A DNA stretch of 7,868 nucleotides from Clostridia bacterium (GTDB lineage Bacteria > Bacillota_A > Clostridia > Oscillospirales > CAG-272): contig JAGAIH010000428.1 of the NCBI GenBank assembly GCA_017626655.1, positions 1-7,868 on the forward strand, written 5' to 3'. Below the pieces are notes generated by a model. That model saw nothing but the letters and a program-made list of their open reading frames with translations, did no database searches and was not told the origin of the DNA. Below, one piece after another: positions 5,679-7,868 of the stretch (position 1 is the first letter of the stretch; every line of letters begins with the position of its first letter). The position numbers and the translations under genes were made by a program.

Positions 5679-6530
5679 TCAGCGGAACTTCTTGGTCTCC
5701 CCGGGCTGAACACAGCAGGTCACCCCCGCGTACTCAAACCACACGGGAATGGCCGAGGGGTTGCGGACGAACTTGCCCTCCACCGAGAAGTGCAGGGCGC
5801 GGTAGGCCTCCACGTACTCGTAGACCTCCATGTTGGTGGCGTACCAGACGTCGTCGCGGCCGCCCACCTTCTCGCAGAAGGATTCGATGCGGTCCCAGTT
5901 GTTGTTGGCGTCGAACTCGTAGGCGTGGCCCCAGACGTAGAACAGCCAGGGGGTATCCCACCCGTTGGGCTGGCCGTTTACAAATTTGTCGGCCAGATCG
6001 AAGAGACGGTCGTCGTTGTGGTGGCAGGTGGCGGGCATACGGAGCCAGTCGGTGGGGATGGAGAAATTGCCCGTGGACACGGTGGTGCGGGCGTAGGCGA
6101 TGTCGTTGTCGCGGAGGACCTCCACCGTCATGTCGCTGAAGGTGCCCATGGGGTAGGCACACCCGCGGACCAGGCGGTCGAAGAGCTTCTCCAGCGCCTC
6201 GCGGTCCTTGGCCACCTCGTAGTTGGCGATGGGGCGGGGGACACGGTCCAGGAAGGGGTGGGTGTAGCCATGGATGGCGATCTCGTGATTTTTACCCAGC
6301 TCACCGCCGTAGCTCTCCAGGGCCTTCTTGTAGCCCACGCGGCGGTGGATGGTCCCCTCGGGCCAGGTGTACTCGGCGGTCTGCAAAGGCTCGCCGTTGA
6401 GGTTGAAGGTGCCCTTCAGACCGTGCTTGTTGAAGATCTCCATGAGGCGGATATCCTGCTCCACGCCGTCGTCGTAGGAGAAGGTAAGGGCCTTGCGCTT
6501 GGCATCGGGGAAAAGCATGTACATCATCAT
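5679..6530 (-). CDS. Polysaccharide deacetylase-like protein (NodB fold)
   Basis: A 283-residue NodB-homology protein. Motif 1 is TFSYDDG (16-22), with D20 and D21 as catalytic base and metal ligand. Motif 2 is IAIHGYTHP (84-92), with H87 and H91 as metal ligands. Motif 3 is reduced to CAYPMGTFSD (124-133), without the usual arginine. A later WGHAYEF (200-206) may supply the final histidine. The C-terminal 40 residues (VWFEYAGVTCCVQPGETKKFR) look like a small beta extension. There is no signal peptide, so it is either cytosolic, acting on a soluble sugar or sugar nucleotide, or exported in another way. The frame extends upstream to a TTG at 6587, but AAGGAG at 6540-6545 lies nine bases before the ATG at 6530, which is preferred. 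The gap to the YD-repeat gene is 53 bases, with a terminator immediately downstream. The exact substrate cannot be read from the sequence. Confidence 0.85.
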   Translation of the reverse strand: MMMYMLFPDAKRKALTFSYDDGVEQDIRLMEIFNKHGLKGTFNLNGEPLQTAEYTWPEGTIHRRVGYKKALESYGGELGKNHEIAIHGYTHPFLDRVPRPIANYEVAKDREALEKLFDRLVRGCAYPMGTFSDMTVEVLRDNDIAYARTTVSTGNFSIPTDWLRMPATCHHNDDRLFDLADKFVNGQPNGWDTPWLFYVWGHAYEFDANNNWDRIESFCEKVGGRDDVWYATNMEVYEYVEAYRALHFSVEGKFVRNPSAIPVWFEYAGVTCCVQPGETKKFR

Positions 6531-6539
6531 GGTCTTGGT

Positions 6540-6545
6540 CTCCTT
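6540..6545 (-). promoter_or_regulatory. Ribosome binding site that sets the deacetylase start
   Basis: AAGGAG on the minus strand, nine bases before the first of three consecutive ATG codons. It argues against the upstream TTG at 6587, which would overlap the stop codon of the preceding gene and adds a lysine-rich tail unlike the family. Confidence 0.65.
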
Positions 6546-6583
6546 ATCAATATGTTTTTTGGATAACTGATCTTTTTTGTTGG

Positions 6584-7552
6584 TCAAGGGGTGATCTCGT
6601 TCCCCTCGCGGTCATAGTAGGTATCGGTCAGCACCTCTCCGTTTTCACCGTAGGTGATCACACGGCACACGTATTGACCGTATCCGTATTCTTCCGCAAA
6701 GAAGGTCTCCTCGATCACGGCTCCGTTGAGTTTCTTCACCTGATGGTTCGGTTCCTTCCACTCGTCATAGGTATATTCCCACGTGTAGTGCCGCTCGGGA
6801 TCACCGTTTTCATCGTAGTAGATCTCGTAATCCCAATACCACGCGACGCTCGGGCTTAGGAAGCACAGATACTCGTACACGCGTAGGTCATCCACGTAGT
6901 GAACCTGCCCGAGAAGCCTCCCCATGGCGTCATAGGTATTCTCAAACCGCTCGGTCTGGGTCAGTTCTCCCTCGGCACCGTAATGGAAAATATAGTCCTT
7001 ATGGTCAAATCTGTACAGAGAGACTGTCCGATTTCCGTCCTCCCCGTAGGAGATACACTCCCGATAGGCGTGCTCGGGGTCCACCTCGGGGTAAACGGTA
7101 CAGTTCTCCTCATAGATCAGCACGTCGTTCTCATAGACAAGCGTGTGCTTAGGTTCAAGATCGTCGGGTTCCTCGTACTGATACTCATAGCGAGTCACCT
7201 TGACGGGCTCCCCCTTGGCATCGTACTCGGTCTCCAGAGTGAGGAGCCATCTATGGTCGGGATCATACTCGCGGACGGTATAGCCCCCGTTTTCCAGCTT
7301 ACCGTATAGGCCGCAGTCACAGTAGCGGAAGCAGTCCTCGTCGAAGCTATGCTCATGGGTCCCGGTCTCGGCGGTATCTTCCCCGTGGTGGGTGCCGTCG
7401 GGGAAATCTACCGCCCCCTCAAAGGGCTTCTCCAGAAGCACATCGAGGAGATCCGCGAGGGAAAACCCCGATAGGGTCAGCAAAGCGAGTCCCCCCGCCA
7501 GAAGGAGGGCGGCGCACAAACATAAAAGCGGGATAGCGATCCTTTTTTTCAT
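6584..7552 (-). CDS. Membrane-anchored, tyrosine-rich protein with degenerate YD-type repeats
   Basis: A 322-residue protein that begins with a lysine-rich tip and a hydrophobic helix (about 4-28, MKKRIAIPLLCLCAALLLAG), a signal peptide or anchor without a lipobox. A short acidic region is followed by a His/Cys cluster, THEHSFDEDCFRYCDCG (65-81), like the H-x(n)-C-x(3)-C-x-CG knuckles in surface proteins of Bacillota. From about residue 108 there are repeated 'YD/YG-x-x-G' units: EYDAKGEP, SYGEDGNR, HYGAEGEL, TYDAMGRL, YYDENGDP, TYGENGEV and YYDREGNE. These resemble isolated YD/RHS repeats and should form a chain of beta hairpins outside the membrane. The ATG at 7552 has AAAGGAGGT (7561-7569) eight bases upstream. 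It starts 46 bases after valS and is probably co-transcribed with valS and the deacetylase. Function unknown; surface or envelope binding is the reasonable guess. Confidence 0.82.
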   Translation of the reverse strand: MKKRIAIPLLCLCAALLLAGGLALLTLSGFSLADLLDVLLEKPFEGAVDFPDGTHHGEDTAETGTHEHSFDEDCFRYCDCGLYGKLENGGYTVREYDPDHRWLLTLETEYDAKGEPVKVTRYEYQYEEPDDLEPKHTLVYENDVLIYEENCTVYPEVDPEHAYRECISYGEDGNRTVSLYRFDHKDYIFHYGAEGELTQTERFENTYDAMGRLLGQVHYVDDLRVYEYLCFLSPSVAWYWDYEIYYDENGDPERHYTWEYTYDEWKEPNHQVKKLNGAVIEETFFAEEYGYGQYVCRVITYGENGEVLTDTYYDREGNEITP

Positions 7553-7598
7553 GGTCGGTTACCTCCTTTCGGCGGGGGGAATGGATATGGATATGAAA

Positions 7599-7868
7599 TT
7601 AACCCAACTTAGCCAGCGCAGCCTGAGTAGCCCCCAGTTTCTCCTGCGCGGCGGCCAGCTTGGCGCGCTCGGCCTCGACCACGGCGGCGGGAGCCTTGGC
7701 CACGAAGCCCGCGTTGCCCAGCTTGCCCTCCAGGCGCTTGACCTCCCCCTCCAGCTTGGCGATCTCGGAGGCAAGGCGGGCCTTCTCCTTCTCGAAATCG
7801 ATCAGGTCGGACATGGGCAGGTAGGCGGTGGCGGAGGGGGTGATGATCTGGACGGCGGTGTCGGCGGA
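7599..7868 (-). CDS. valS: Valyl-tRNA synthetase, C-terminal end (partial)
   Basis: The frame is open to the window edge and ends at TAA (7599-7601). It gives the last 89 residues. They begin ADTAVQIITPSATAYLPMSD and continue as the C-terminal coiled coil, LIDFEKEKARLASEIAKL, then KLGNAGFVAKAPAAVVEAER. The 'LIDFEKE..RL..E..KLE' and 'GFVAKAPAAVVE.ER.KL' segments are the hallmark of the ValS C-terminal tRNA-binding arm. The enzyme charges tRNA-Val and is cytosolic and essential. The apparent ATG at 7814 is an internal methionine (YLPMSD), not a start. No terminator follows, so transcription should continue into the YD-repeat gene. Confidence 0.95.
   Translation of the reverse strand, partial: SADTAVQIITPSATAYLPMSDLIDFEKEKARLASEIAKLEGEVKRLEGKLGNAGFVAKAPAAVVEAERAKLAAAQEKLGATQAALAKLG

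Noticed and set aside
5580..6566. Plus-strand open frame (328 codons) opposite the deacetylase
   Set aside because: Antisense shadow; it runs through the terminator and promoter regions and has no protein family features.
6531..6587. N-terminal extension of the deacetylase from TTG at 6587
   Set aside because: The extension overlaps the upstream stop codon and is lysine-rich. A proper ribosome binding site lies inside it, before the ATG at 6530.
7599..7814. Separate 71-residue coiled-coil gene starting at the ATG at 7814
   Set aside because: The frame stays open upstream to the window edge and the residues on both sides form the continuous ValS C-terminus.

Overview
The window looks like chromosomal DNA from a GC-rich member of the Bacillota, probably a gut-type clostridium (Oscillospirales-like). 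The reasons are near-perfect AAAGGAGG ribosome binding sites ahead of most genes, a consensus vegetative promoter, the protein families present, and a dispersed-looking palindrome in one gap. This placement is inference. All eight supported coding regions lie on the minus strand, so the window is read from right to left.

Right part (about 7868 to 5636): the end of valS (valyl-tRNA synthetase, C-terminal coiled coil), a membrane-anchored tyrosine-rich protein with degenerate YD-type repeats, and a NodB-fold polysaccharide deacetylase-like protein. The gaps are short and contain no terminator. The unit closes at a textbook Rho-independent terminator (5636-5664).

Middle part (about 5590 to 1161): a consensus promoter (TTGACA, 17 bp, TACAAT, with an extended -10) opens a tightly packed three-gene unit. 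It encodes a 675-residue TerB-N/TerB-C protein, a 475-residue P-loop ATPase of the DUF2791/BrxC-BrxD group, and a 288-residue protein with two membrane helices and a PH-like cytosolic domain. TerB-N plus BrxD-like ATPase pairs are known from accessory, DNA-processing or stress/defence-type neighbourhoods, usually with a superfamily II helicase. No helicase gene follows here; the membrane protein takes the third position. The terB-N gene also carries, in frame, an array of six small hairpin units separated by a conserved six-base linker. This array is the most unusual structure in the window.

Left part (1160 to 1): a gap with a perfect 14-bp-arm palindrome, then a double-CXXCG protein with an internal duplication (resembling SitI6/Imm11-type immunity proteins), an unrecognised 93-residue protein, and the start of a small membrane protein that runs off the window. 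These are spaced like an operon.

The boundary between the housekeeping valS unit and the accessory TerB/ATPase unit is sharp, at the terminator-promoter pair near 5560-5664. The long plus-strand open frames are antisense shadows of the GC-rich minus-strand genes.
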